This document shows positions 52,235 through 60,876 of a stretch of DNA of 64,000 nucleotides, piece after piece (positions within the stretch are counted from its first letter, which is position 1; each line of letters opens with the position of its first letter). Source of the stretch: Streptomyces chilikensis (GTDB lineage Bacteria > Actinomycetota > Actinomycetes > Streptomycetales > Streptomycetaceae). The stretch covers positions 1,906,406-1,970,405 of the forward strand of contig NZ_LWCC02000005.1 in the NCBI RefSeq assembly GCF_001642695.1, given 5' to 3'. The notes under the pieces were generated by a model that was given only the letters and a program-made list of their open reading frames with translations, ran no database searches and was not told where the DNA came from. Both the position numbers and the translations under genes were made by a program.

Positions 52235-52269
52235 GGCTTACCATCGGTAACCTTACTTCAGGGTAAGCC
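52235..52269. promoter_or_regulatory. Inverted-repeat operator between thiolase and FabG-like genes
   Basis: GGCTTACC (52235-52242) and GGTAAGCC (52262-52269) are perfect inverted copies. Within them TTACC-ATC-GGTAA (52238-52250) is itself a palindrome and CTTAC/GTAAG (52252-52267) a second imperfect one. Two stacked operator sites in a divergent promoter suggest control by a TetR-type dimer, possibly the product of 54581-55237. Confidence 0.6.
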
Positions 52270-52306
52270 ACCTCCGTCCGCACAGCACATGCCTGGGAGC
52301 CCTCAC

Positions 52307-53620
52307 ATGGCCGACCGCTATCAGAGCTTCACCCGGACCGCGCCAGGCCGCTTCCTCACCAGGCGGCTGGGCCTGCCGCAGCCCGCCCCGTTGCGCCGCT
52401 GGTCGGCCGAACAGCCCCTGCTGGACGGCCCGGTGCTGCACCTGACGGCCGGGAAGCCGGCCCCCGGCCTGGCGCCGGTCCTCGCCCGCACCGGGCTGGA
52501 CGTGCGCACCGGGGACGCCGAGCGGCCCGCCGCGGTGCTGGTCGACGCCACCGGCGTGCGGACCGTGGAGGCGCTGGCCGGGGTGCACGGGGCGCTGCAC
52601 CCGGTGGTCCGCTCGATCGCCGACTCCGGCCGGGTGGTCGTCCTGGGCGCGCCGCTGGACCCGTCCGACCACCACCAGTCGGCGGTGCAGCAGGGGCTGG
52701 AGGGCTTCGTCCGCTCGCTCGGCAAGGAGATCGGCCGCGGCAGGACCGTCAACCTGGTCCGCCTCACCGACGCCGCCGCCGCCGAGTCCACGCTGCGGTT
52801 CCTGCTGTCGCCGAGGTCGGCCTTCGTGGACGGCCAGGTGATCGAGGTCGACGCGGCCGAGGTGACCGCCCCCGAGGACTGGGACCGTCCGCTGGCCGGA
52901 CGCACCGCGCTGGTCACAGGCGCCGCGCGCGGCATCGGCGCGGCCGTCGCCGAGACCCTGGCGCGGGACGGCGCCCACGTGGTCGTGCTGGACGTGCCGC
53001 GGGCCGAGGACGAGGCCCGCGCCCTCGCCGGGCGGCTGGGCGGCACCGCCCTCGGGCTGGACGTCACCGCGGCGGACGCCGCCGACCGGATCGCCTCGGC
53101 GCTGCCGGACGGCCGGCTGGACGTGCTGGTCCACAACGCGGGCATCACCCGCGACCGACGCCTGGTCAACATGCCCGCGGAACGCTGGAGTTCGGTGCTC
53201 GACGTCAACCTGGCGAGCGTGCTGCACACCACCGACGCCCTGCTGGCGCAGGGGCTGATCCCGCGCGGCGGCCGGATCACCGCCACCGCCTCCATCGCGG
53301 GCATCGCCGGCAACTCCGGCCAGACCAACTACGCGGCCAGCAAGGCGGGCGTCGTCGGCCTGGTCCGCGCGCTGGCGCCGCGGGCGCTCGCCGAGCACGG
53401 GGTCACCGTCAACGCGGTGGCGCCGGGCTTCATCGAGACCAGGATGACGGCCGCGGTCCCGCTGATGATCCGGGAGGCCGGGCGGCGGATGAACTCGCTG
53501 GCCCAGGGCGGTCTGCCGGTGGACGTCGCGGAGACCCACGCCTGGTTCGCGAGCCCCGCCTCCGGCGGCGTCAACGGCCAGGTGGTCCGCGTCTGCGGCC
53601 AGAGCATGCTGGGGGCGTGA
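52307..53620 (+). CDS. High-molecular-weight 3-oxoacyl-[ACP] reductase (FabG4-like SDR)
   Basis: 437 residues, about 180 longer than ordinary FabG. The N-terminal ~200 residues are a degenerate flavodoxin-like domain; the C-terminal SDR domain has the cofactor loop LVTGAARGIGAAV, NAG in VHNAGITRDR, and the catalytic Ser of ATASIAG with Y342 and K346 (NYAASKAG). This two-domain layout is that of mycobacterial FabG4, which reduces 3-oxoacyl-CoA with NADH. ATG 52307 has GGGAG upstream. It is followed 4 bp later by the MaoC-like gene. Confidence 0.9.
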   Translation: MADRYQSFTRTAPGRFLTRRLGLPQPAPLRRWSAEQPLLDGPVLHLTAGKPAPGLAPVLARTGLDVRTGDAERPAAVLVDATGVRTVEALAGVHGALHPVVRSIADSGRVVVLGAPLDPSDHHQSAVQQGLEGFVRSLGKEIGRGRTVNLVRLTDAAAAESTLRFLLSPRSAFVDGQVIEVDAAEVTAPEDWDRPLAGRTALVTGAARGIGAAVAETLARDGAHVVVLDVPRAEDEARALAGRLGGTALGLDVTAADAADRIASALPDGRLDVLVHNAGITRDRRLVNMPAERWSSVLDVNLASVLHTTDALLAQGLIPRGGRITATASIAGIAGNSGQTNYAASKAGVVGLVRALAPRALAEHGVTVNAVAPGFIETRMTAAVPLMIREAGRRMNSLAQGGLPVDVAETHAWFASPASGGVNGQVVRVCGQSMLGA

Positions 53621-53624
53621 GGAC

Positions 53625-54569
53625 GTGACCGAGGCGACGTCCGGGTCCGCCCACGAGGAGACGCACCCCGAGGGGACACGCGTCGTGGTGCTGTCACGGC
53701 CGCCCGCGCTGGCGCCGCTGCTGGCCCGTGGTGCGCTGCTCTCCCCCGTCAAACGCCCGCGTCCGGACGCGCCGTTCCCGCGCACCCGGCTGGTGCTGCC
53801 CGCGGTGCGGGCGGAGGCGGGGCGGCTCACCGCGTACGAGCGGATCTGCGGGTTCGCCGGCGACGGGACGCTGCCGGTCACCTATCCGCACGTCCTGGGG
53901 TTCGCGGCGTCGATGCGGCTGATGAGCGAGCGGGCGTTCCCGCTGCCGCTGCTGGGGCTGGTGCACACGTCGATCGGCATCACGCGGCGGGCCGCGATGC
54001 CGGCGGACGAGCGGTACGAGATCGCCGTGCGGGTCACCGGGCTGGCGGCGCACCGGCGGGGCACGGAGGCGGTGGTCGTCACGGAGGCGCGGGCCGGCGG
54101 CGAGCTGGTGTGGGAGTCGCGCAGCACGTACCTCGCCCGTCACCGGGTGCCGCCCTCCGGGGACCCCGGGGACGGGGAAGGCGGGTCCCGGAGCGGGGAG
54201 CACGGCCCCCGGGGCGGGCGGGACGGTGAGTCCCCGCAGGAGTTCGGGCGGTTGCCGACCGTGGCGGAGTGGCGGCTCCCGGCCGGCCTGGGACGGCGGT
54301 ACGGGGCCGCGTCCGGCGACCGGAACCCGATCCACCTCACGGCGGCGACGGCGCGGCTCCTCGGGTTCCCCCGGGCGATCGCGCACGGCATGTGGACGGC
54401 GGCGCGGTGCCTGGCCGAGCACGGGACGCCGCCGGCGGTGCGGGTGTCCGCGCGGTTCAAGGCGCCGGTCCTGCTGCCCGGGAGCGTGGCGTACGCGGCG
54501 GGCGGCGGGCGGTTCGTCCTGCGCGGCGGGGAGCGGGTCCACCTGGAGGGGGAGGTCCGGGAGCCGTAG
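53625..54569 (+). CDS. MaoC-like (R)-specific enoyl hydratase/dehydratase
   Basis: 314 residues with two hot-dog domains. The second contains the hydratase signature ASGDRNPIHLTAATARLLGF with catalytic Asp and His, and HGMWTAARCL. A Gly/Asp/Arg-rich linker of about 40 residues (around 180-220) joins the domains. GTG 53625 lies 4 bp after the reductase stop, so the two are one operon. The resemblance is to HtdX of mycobacteria, which partners FabG4. Confidence 0.87.
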   Translation: MTEATSGSAHEETHPEGTRVVVLSRPPALAPLLARGALLSPVKRPRPDAPFPRTRLVLPAVRAEAGRLTAYERICGFAGDGTLPVTYPHVLGFAASMRLMSERAFPLPLLGLVHTSIGITRRAAMPADERYEIAVRVTGLAAHRRGTEAVVVTEARAGGELVWESRSTYLARHRVPPSGDPGDGEGGSRSGEHGPRGGRDGESPQEFGRLPTVAEWRLPAGLGRRYGAASGDRNPIHLTAATARLLGFPRAIAHGMWTAARCLAEHGTPPAVRVSARFKAPVLLPGSVAYAAGGGRFVLRGGERVHLEGEVREP

Positions 54570-54580
54570 GCGGCCGGGCG

Positions 54581-55237
54581 TCAGTCCTGGTCGGCGGGCG
54601 GGGTCCACGGGCGGCCCGCCATCAGGTTGTCGAGGCCGGCCCAGGCGAAGTTCATCAGGGTGGCCGCGGCCTCACGGGCGGAGACCCCCTCGGTGGCGTT
54701 GGCCCACGCCGCGAGCGACTCCGCCGCGCCGACCAGGGCCTCCGCCAGCCCGGCCACCTCGCGCTCGGGCAGGTCCGGGTCGCGGTGTGCGGCGCGGGCC
54801 GCGACCACCGTCAACTGGGTGACGAAGGAAACGAGTTCAGCCCGCAGGGCGGCGACCTCGGCCGCGAACGGCTCCCCGTGGGTGCGGGCCTGGACGTGCA
54901 GGACGGTCCAACCGTCGGGATGGTCGGCGGTGTGGCGGAAGAAGGCGCGCAGGCCCTCCCAGAGTTGGCGGTCGGGCGGCAGGTCGCGGCGGACGCCCGC
55001 CCGGACCGCCCGGGTCAGGGCCTGCGCCTCCCGGCGGATGCAGGCGGTGAAGAGGTCTTCCTTGGACTTGAGATACAGGTAGACCAACGGCTTGGAGACA
55101 CCGGCGAGTTCGGCGACCTCGTCCATGGAGGCGCCGCGGTATCCACGCCGCCCGAAGACCTGTACGGCGGCGTCCATCATCTGCCGCTCCCGCTCCGCGC
55201 GGGGGAGGCGCTTCGTCGTCCTGACCACTACGACCAT
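54581..55237 (-). CDS. TetR-family transcriptional regulator
   Basis: 218 residues: N-terminal helix-turn-helix (RQMMDAAVQVFGRRGYRGASMDEVAELAGVSKPLVYLYLKSKEDLFTA region, about 20-65) and a helical ligand-binding domain. ATG 55237 gives MVVVVRTTKRLPRAER, a normal TetR start. It converges on the MaoC gene with an 11-bp gap and is the best local candidate for binding the thiolase/FabG divergent operator. Ligand unknown, perhaps an acyl-CoA. Confidence 0.9.
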   Translation of the reverse strand: MVVVVRTTKRLPRAERERQMMDAAVQVFGRRGYRGASMDEVAELAGVSKPLVYLYLKSKEDLFTACIRREAQALTRAVRAGVRRDLPPDRQLWEGLRAFFRHTADHPDGWTVLHVQARTHGEPFAAEVAALRAELVSFVTQLTVVAARAAHRDPDLPEREVAGLAEALVGAAESLAAWANATEGVSAREAAATLMNFAWAGLDNLMAGRPWTPPADQD

Positions 55238-55388
55238 GCGGCAAGAGTATGCCGGTGGACGCGCGGGAGCGACGCACGGTCGCGGGCGTCCGCCCGTCGG
55301 CACGGCGCCTCCCGCGACCGCGCCTCCCGCGTTCCGCGGGGGCGCGCGGCCGCCCGCCCGGGCGGCGGGACGGGTCTCCCGCCGGTGC

Positions 55389-56156
55389 TCACGGCGTGGG
55401 GACGCCGCCGGGCCTGCGGGGCGGTCGGGTGAACCGCACCGGGACGCCCGGCGAGTACAGCACGCTCACCGGGTCCCCGGCCGGGGCGGGCAGGCCCGCG
55501 GCGGTCACCAGATTCTCGTCGCAGTGCAGGAGTTCGGCGCGGTGCAGGGGCCAGCGGGGGTGGGCGTTCGGGAGGTACCGCGAGCGCCCGAGGAACACGT
55601 TGTGCATCCCCCACCGCGCCGTCAGGAAGTGTTCGAGTCCGGACGGGTCCTCGACCGGTTCCCCGATCCGTATCGCGATCCTGCTGTGCGCGCCCGCGGG
55701 GCCCGGCCACCGTCGGCGGCTGGTGTAGGTGACGGTGCCGTCCTTCCGGCGCACCTCCATCCTCGACCAGACGTAGGGCAGGCGGAACGCGGCCCGGCCG
55801 ACGGCCACGGGGATCAGCCGCGAGGCGTCGAGGGACCGGAAGACCACGCCGCGCCGCCCGTGGGCGTCCACGGAGTACAGGCGCACGTTGGTCTCGGGGA
55901 AGGAGCCGAGGTAGGGGACGCCGGGGAGGCCGAACCACCCCACGCGGTGCATCCGGAAGGCGACCAGCCCGACGTACGTGACGCCGTCCAGCGTGTCCGG
56001 CCGGGTGCCCGCGGGCAGCAGCCCGGCCACCGCCCCGGGGTCGGCGGCCCAGTGGAGGAAGGCGAGGTCGAGCCAGGACTGGGTGAGGAAGGCGCGTCCC
56101 GCCGCGGGGGGCGGATCGGCCGAGACGGGTTCGAGGAACATGTCCGGCGGCGGCAT
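55389..56156 (-). CDS. DUF2071 (YqjF-like) protein
   Basis: 255-residue cytosolic protein of the YqjF family. Typical stretches are FLTQSWLDLAFLHWAADPGAV, YVGLVAFRMHRVGWFGLPGVPYLGSFPETNVRLY and SRRRWPGP. The domain is related in fold to acetoacetate decarboxylase, but a catalytic function for this family is not established. It is a single gene between the TetR gene and the MMPL exporter, with a terminator of the exporter just before its start. Confidence 0.87.
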   Translation of the reverse strand: MPPPDMFLEPVSADPPPAAGRAFLTQSWLDLAFLHWAADPGAVAGLLPAGTRPDTLDGVTYVGLVAFRMHRVGWFGLPGVPYLGSFPETNVRLYSVDAHGRRGVVFRSLDASRLIPVAVGRAAFRLPYVWSRMEVRRKDGTVTYTSRRRWPGPAGAHSRIAIRIGEPVEDPSGLEHFLTARWGMHNVFLGRSRYLPNAHPRWPLHRAELLHCDENLVTAAGLPAPAGDPVSVLYSPGVPVRFTRPPRRPGGVPTP

Positions 56157-56243
56157 CGCGACAGTATGGCAGGCGCCCGCGCGGGAGCGCCCGGCGCTGC
56201 CCGCCGCCCGCGGGCGCCTCCTCCCCCGGGGACGCGGAACGCG

Positions 56244-56278
56244 CAGGGCCCCGGCGGCCGAAGCGCGCCGGGGCCCTG
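56244..56278 (-). terminator. Terminator after the MMPL gene
   Basis: CAGGGCCCCGGCG (56244-56256) pairs perfectly with CGCCGGGGCCCTG (56266-56278), a 13-bp stem and 9-nt loop, located 12 bp beyond the MMPL stop. Confidence 0.82.
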
Positions 56279-56290
56279 GGAGCGGGGACG

Positions 56291-58477
56291 TCAGCCCACC
56301 CGCACCGTCTCACGGTCCTCGCCGGACTCCTCGGACAGCGCGTGACGGAGCTTCTCGCCCTCGATGTCGAGGTCGGGCAGCGCACGGTCCAGCCACTTCG
56401 GCAGCCACCACGCGCCGCGGCCCAGCAGCGACATGACCGCCGGCACCAGCGTCATGCGGACGACGAACGCGTCGATCAGCACGCCGACCGCGAGGGCGAA
56501 GCCGATGGACTTGATGATCGGGTCGTGCGCGAAGACGAAGCCCGCGAAGACCGCCGTCATGATCAGCGCCGCCGCCGTCACGACCCGGGCGTTGTGGCCG
56601 AGGCCGTTGATCGTGGCCTGGCGCGGGGAGTCGCCGTGGACGAAGTCCTCGCGCATCCGGGAGACCAGGAAGACCTCGTAGTCCATGGCGAGGCCGAAGA
56701 GGATGCCGATGAGGATGATCGGGAGGAAGCTGACCAGCGGCCCCGGCGTGTCCACGCCCACCAGGTCGGCGAGGTGGCCCTCCTGGAACACCGCCGTGGT
56801 CAGGCCGAAGGTGGCGCCGACGGTGAGCAGGAAGCCGAGGGCGGCCTTCACCGGCACCAGGATCGAGCGGAACACCAGCATCAGCAGCAGGACCGAGAGG
56901 CCGACCACCAGCAGCAGGTAGACCGGCAGCGCGTCCGCGAGCTTCTCGGAGATGTCGATGCCGATCGCGGTGATGCCGGTCAGCGCCACGTCGGCGCCCT
57001 GGACGTCGGCGACCTTGCCGCGGATGGCGTGGACGGTGTCCTCGGTGGCCGGGTCGGTCGGACCGGTGGTCGGGACGACCGCGACCAGCGCGGTCGTGCC
57101 GTCCTGGTTGAACTGCGGGGGCGCGACGGCCGCGACGCCCTTGACGTCCTGGAGCAGCACGGCGACGTCCTCGACGGCGGCCTTGGTGGCGGCCTGGCCG
57201 TCGCCGGAGACGACGGCCATCAGACGGCCGTTGAAGCCGGGGCCGAAGCCCTCGGCGGTCAGGTCGAACGCCTGCCGCTCGGTGGTGTCCGGGGCGGCGG
57301 TGCCGGCGTCCGGGAGGGCCAGGTGCATGTCGCGGGCGGGCAGCGTCAGCGCGCCCAGGCCGACGATGCCGACCAGCAGGATCGGGATCCGCAGCTTGAG
57401 CACCAGGCGGCCCCAGCGGTAGCCGAAGCCCTCCTTGACCTCGACGGCCTCGTCCGGGCCCTTCTCGGCGACCGTGCGGCGCAGCTTGCGCGGCAGGATC
57501 TTGTCGCCGGCGAAGGCGAGCACCGCCGGCAGCAGGGTGAGCGCGACCAGCACGGCCACCGCGACGGTGGCCGCCGCGGCCAGGCCCATGGCGGACAGGA
57601 ACGGCACCCCGACGACGGACAGGCCGGCCAGCGCGATGACCACCGTGGCTCCGGCGAAGACCACCGCGGAGCCCGCGGTGCCGATGGCCCGTCCGGCCGC
57701 CTCACGGCGCTCCACGCCCTCGACCAGGAACTGGCGGTAGCGGGAGGTGATGAAGAGGGAGTAGTCGATGCCGACGGCCAGGCCCAGCATCAGCGCCAGC
57801 ACCGGACTGGTGCTGTTGAGCTCGACGAAGCCGGTCAGCGCGTACAGCCCGGCCATGCCGACGCCCACGCCCACCAGGGCGTTGAGCAGCGTCATGCCGG
57901 CGGCGACCAGGGAGCCGAAGGTGATCACCAGGACCACGGCGGCGATCGCCACGCCGATCGCCTCGGTGGAGCCGATCTCCGGCGGGGTCTGGGCGAGTTC
58001 GCCGCCGACCTCCACGCGGACCGTGCCGCCCTCGCCGTCGTAGGTCTCGGGCAGTTCGGCGTAGGCGTCGCGCTGCTCGTCGGTGATGTCCGCGATCTCG
58101 TCCTTGAACTGGACCTGGACCAGCGCGTGGCGCCCGTCGCGGGACACCGACTGCATCTGGAACGGGTCCATCGCGGCGACCACGCCGGGTATCGCGGCCG
58201 CGTCCTTCACCACCGGCGCGACGTCCTTCGGCGTGAGCTTCTCGTCGGAGGTGATCACCACGGAGCCGGTGGCGCCCGAGGCCTGCGGGAACTGCTTCTC
58301 CAGGGAGTCCATCGCGCGCTGGGACTCGGTTCCCGGCATCCGGAAGGCGTTGGTGGTCTCACCCATGAAGGCCGCCGCCGCACCGCCCATCAGGCCGAGC
58401 AGCAGCAGCCACACGGCCACCACCAGGCCGCGGCGCCCGAAGCACGCGCGGCCCAACCGGTAGAGCAAGGTCGCCAT
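56291..58477 (-). CDS. MMPL-family RND exporter
   Basis: 728-residue membrane transporter with the duplicated MMPL layout: one helix, an extracytoplasmic domain (about 40-180), five helices, a second domain (about 370-520) and five helices. Proton-relay motifs are LGLAVGIDYSLFITSRYRQ and GILFGLAMDYEVFLVSRMRED. Such pumps export lipids or drugs. It lies 17 bp after its TetR regulator in the same direction, so the pair is an autoregulated operon controlled by the palindrome at 59126. Confidence 0.93.
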   Translation of the reverse strand: MATLLYRLGRACFGRRGLVVAVWLLLLGLMGGAAAAFMGETTNAFRMPGTESQRAMDSLEKQFPQASGATGSVVITSDEKLTPKDVAPVVKDAAAIPGVVAAMDPFQMQSVSRDGRHALVQVQFKDEIADITDEQRDAYAELPETYDGEGGTVRVEVGGELAQTPPEIGSTEAIGVAIAAVVLVITFGSLVAAGMTLLNALVGVGVGMAGLYALTGFVELNSTSPVLALMLGLAVGIDYSLFITSRYRQFLVEGVERREAAGRAIGTAGSAVVFAGATVVIALAGLSVVGVPFLSAMGLAAAATVAVAVLVALTLLPAVLAFAGDKILPRKLRRTVAEKGPDEAVEVKEGFGYRWGRLVLKLRIPILLVGIVGLGALTLPARDMHLALPDAGTAAPDTTERQAFDLTAEGFGPGFNGRLMAVVSGDGQAATKAAVEDVAVLLQDVKGVAAVAPPQFNQDGTTALVAVVPTTGPTDPATEDTVHAIRGKVADVQGADVALTGITAIGIDISEKLADALPVYLLLVVGLSVLLLMLVFRSILVPVKAALGFLLTVGATFGLTTAVFQEGHLADLVGVDTPGPLVSFLPIILIGILFGLAMDYEVFLVSRMREDFVHGDSPRQATINGLGHNARVVTAAALIMTAVFAGFVFAHDPIIKSIGFALAVGVLIDAFVVRMTLVPAVMSLLGRGAWWLPKWLDRALPDLDIEGEKLRHALSEESGEDRETVRVG

Positions 58478-58494
58478 GGAAAGGGGCCCTTCTT

Positions 58495-59112
58495 CTAGTT
58501 CTTCCCGGGCTCCGCGTCCCGGGCGGTTCGGCCGGGGCCGAGGTCACCGGGGGCGGGGTCGCCGGGGGCGAGGTTGAGTGTGCGGAGCGCGCCGGTGAGC
58601 AACGCCTCGCGGAGGGTCAGGTCGTCGTACGGCAGGTCGGCGGCGCCGGTGGCGAAGATCCCGCCGAGGGCCATCAGGGCGGCGATGCGGTCCCGCGGGT
58701 CGGCGGAGCGGCCGGCCACCGCGTCGACCAGCCGCTCGCGGATCCCGTCGATCGTCTCCACGCCCAGGTCGGGCAGGCAGGACACGTCGGCGAGGTTGTC
58801 GAAGAGCAGTTTGATCTCGCGGCGGAACCGCAGGGTGATGCCGACGAAGGAGTGGACCGCGGTGAGCGAGGCCTCCTCGCCGTCCAGCTCCGACAGCCGC
58901 TCGTCGAGCGCGAAGACCTCGTTCCCCACCGGCATCAGCAGCTCGGTGAGGATCGCCTCCTTGTTGCTGAAGTGGTAGAGCAACGACGCCTTGGAGCAAC
59001 CCACGTCGGCGGCGATGTCCGCGAGGGACGTGCCGCGGAAGCCGCGGGCGACGAAGAGGCGCAGGGCGGAGGCGAGCAGCCGTTCGTGCAGACCGCTGGA
59101 CGTGCGTGCCAT
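58495..59112 (-). CDS. TetR-family repressor of the MMPL exporter
   Basis: 205 residues with a typical TetR helix-turn-helix (LFVARGFRGTSLADIAADVG, SKASLLYHFSNKEAILTELL) and a helical effector domain; the last 20 residues are Pro/Gly-rich. ATG 59112 lies 13 bp from a perfect 34-bp palindrome, which makes autorepression likely. The exporter gene follows directly, so the regulator probably senses a pump substrate. Confidence 0.92.
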   Translation of the reverse strand: MARTSSGLHERLLASALRLFVARGFRGTSLADIAADVGCSKASLLYHFSNKEAILTELLMPVGNEVFALDERLSELDGEEASLTAVHSFVGITLRFRREIKLLFDNLADVSCLPDLGVETIDGIRERLVDAVAGRSADPRDRIAALMALGGIFATGAADLPYDDLTLREALLTGALRTLNLAPGDPAPGDLGPGRTARDAEPGKN

Positions 59113-59125
59113 GGCACAACGGTAA

Positions 59126-59159
59126 CTGTCCGAACGGTCAGCTCTGACCGTTCGGACAG
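59126..59159. promoter_or_regulatory. Perfect palindromic TetR operator
   Basis: CTGTCCGAACGGTCAG and CTGACCGTTCGGACAG are perfect inverted copies around a CT dinucleotide, 34 bp in all. It also contains internal repeats of the CCGAACGGTCAG type, so it may bind two dimers. It sits just upstream of the TetR start. Confidence 0.85.
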
Positions 59160-59239
59160 GCGCGCCGGTGTGGGGTCGGTCACGGAACCGTGCGGGAGGT
59201 CCGGCACGCGGCGGAGGTCCGCGGCGCGCGGCACGACGC

Positions 59240-59277
59240 GAAGACCCCCTTCGCCGTGATCGGCGAAGGGGGTCTTC
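59240..59277 (-). terminator. Terminator after the DAACS symporter gene
   Basis: GAAGACCCCCTTCGCCG and CGGCGAAGGGGGTCTTC form a perfect 17-bp stem with a TGAT loop, 23 bp beyond the symporter stop. Confidence 0.88.
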
Positions 59278-59300
59278 CCGGACTTCCGGAGCGGGCGGGC

Positions 59301-60641
59301 TCAGGCGGTGGCGCCCACCGGCTCGGGGGCGCGGTCCCGGACCTGCGGCTCGTCGCCCTCGAGCGGCGAGGCGGAGGCGTTGCGGTAGGCGTCGCGGTCG
59401 AGGATGTTCTCCCGGGCGGCGACGATCACCGGCACCACTGCCTGGCCGGCCACGTTGGTGGCGGTGCGCATCATGTCCAGGATCGGGTCGATGGCCAGCA
59501 GCAGGCCGACGCCCTCCAGGGGCAGGCCCAGCGTGGACAGGGTCAGGGTCAGCATCACCGTGGCGCCGGTCAGGCCGGCGGTGGCGGCGGAGCCGACGAC
59601 CGCGACGAACGCGATCAGCAGGTACTCCTGGAGACCGAGCTGGATGTCGAAGATCTGCGCCACGAAGATCGCGGCCAGCGACGGGTAGATGGCGGCGCAG
59701 CCGTCCATCTTGGTGGTGGCGCCGAACGGCACCGCGAAGGAGGTGTACTCGCGCGGGACGCCCAGGCGCTCGACGACCTTGACGGTCAGCGGCATGGTGC
59801 CGACCGAGGAGCGGGAGACGAACGCGAGCTGGATGGCCGGCCAGGCGCCCTTGAAGAACTGGACGGGGCTGACCTTGGCGACGGTGGCGAGCAGCAGCGG
59901 GTAGACGCCGAACATCACCAGCGCGCAGCCGATGTAGACGTCGGCGGTGAAGGTGGCGTACTTGCCGATCAGGTCCCAGCCGTAGGTGGCGATGGCGCGG
60001 CCGATCAGGCCGACGGTGCCGATCGGGGCGAGCAGGATGACCCACCACAGCGCCTTCTGCAGCAGCTCCAGCACCGACTCGCTGAGGGAGAGCACGGGCT
60101 GTGCCTTCTCCCCGATGGCCAGGGCGGCGATGCCGGCGACGGCGGCCATGAAGACGATCTGCAGGACGTTCAGCTCGGTGAACGGCGTGATGACGTCGGT
60201 CGGGATGATGCCCGTCAGGAAGTCGAGCCAGGTGCCCTGGGCCTCCGGCTTGCCGCCGTCCTCCGGAGTGAGGCCGGTGCCGGCGCCCGGGTTGGTGATC
60301 AGGCCGATGGCGAGGCCGATCACCACGGCTATGAGCGAGGTGATCAGGAACCAGAGCAGCGTGCGGGAGGCCAGCCGGGCGGCGTTGTTGACCTTCCGCA
60401 GGTTGGTGATGGACACCAGGATCGCGAAGAAGACGAGCGGGGCGACCGCCAGCTTCAGCAGCTGGACGAACGTTCCGCCGACCTTGTCGAGGGCGGTGAC
60501 CAGCCAGGCCACATCGAAGGTGCGGGCGATCCAGCCCAGCAGGACGCCGAGGAACAGACCGGCGATGATCTGCAGCCAGAAGGGCACCTTGAGCGAGCGC
60601 CTGGGCTTGCTCACGGCATTCGTGTTCTCGGACACGGACAC
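59301..60641 (-). CDS. Dicarboxylate/amino acid:cation symporter (DAACS family)
   Basis: 446-residue sodium- or proton-coupled transporter of the GltP/TcyP fold. Helical hairpin 1 has AFVSRSSVGTMPLTVKV with the serine-rich tip, helix 7 has TTKMDGCAAIYPS, and the second hairpin/helix 8 has GLTGATVMLTLTLS and AIDPILDMMRTATNV with the Asp and Arg region used for substrate binding. Known substrates in the family are glutamate, C4-dicarboxylates, serine and cystine. The leader ORF upstream contains cysteine codons, which favours a sulfur amino acid such as cystine, but this is inference. GTG 60641; a GTG two codons later is possible. Confidence 0.9.
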   Translation of the reverse strand: MSVSENTNAVSKPRRSLKVPFWLQIIAGLFLGVLLGWIARTFDVAWLVTALDKVGGTFVQLLKLAVAPLVFFAILVSITNLRKVNNAARLASRTLLWFLITSLIAVVIGLAIGLITNPGAGTGLTPEDGGKPEAQGTWLDFLTGIIPTDVITPFTELNVLQIVFMAAVAGIAALAIGEKAQPVLSLSESVLELLQKALWWVILLAPIGTVGLIGRAIATYGWDLIGKYATFTADVYIGCALVMFGVYPLLLATVAKVSPVQFFKGAWPAIQLAFVSRSSVGTMPLTVKVVERLGVPREYTSFAVPFGATTKMDGCAAIYPSLAAIFVAQIFDIQLGLQEYLLIAFVAVVGSAATAGLTGATVMLTLTLSTLGLPLEGVGLLLAIDPILDMMRTATNVAGQAVVPVIVAARENILDRDAYRNASASPLEGDEPQVRDRAPEPVGATA

Positions 60642-60694
60642 ACTCCGTCGGGGGACGCGCGGGGGCGGGGGGAAAAGGCGATGAACGCTGAACT

Positions 60695-60725
60695 GCGGCG
60701 CCCCGGAATCGGTCAGCAGCGCCGC
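60695..60725 (-). promoter_or_regulatory. Possible attenuator hairpin between leader ORF and symporter gene
   Basis: GCGGCGC and GCGCCGC pair around a 17-nt loop; on the transcribed strand a CCTTTTCC follows about 18 nt later. It lies 34-64 nt beyond the leader peptide stop and before the symporter start, the place expected for an attenuator. Weak evidence. Confidence 0.35.
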
Positions 60726-60758
60726 GTGGGAGTGGATGAGGCCGGACTCGGACTCAGG

Positions 60759-60860
60759 TCAGAGCCGACACGCCGCAGTGGTGCGGCGACAGAGGTCCAC
60801 ATGCAGGCGCGCCACGAGCACGAGGCTCTGCGGCATGAGGGGCGCGGCTGCTGACGTCAT
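60759..60860 (-). CDS. Putative cysteine-responsive leader peptide upstream of the symporter
   Basis: A 33-residue ORF, MTSAAAPLMPQSLVLVARLH followed by VDLCRRTTAACRL, ends 117 bp before the symporter start. The core RLHVDLCRRTTAACR closely resembles short Streptomyces ORFs annotated as putative leader peptides, which lie upstream of sulfur and cysteine genes and share an RLHVDLCR-like core. Two Cys codons are near the end. A TAACGT lies six bases before the ATG, so the mRNA may begin at the start codon. A second ATG would give 25 residues. It should act by ribosome stalling or attenuation. Confidence 0.75.
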   Translation of the reverse strand: MTSAAAPLMPQSLVLVARLHVDLCRRTTAACRL

Positions 60861-60876
60861 GCGAATACGTTAACAG

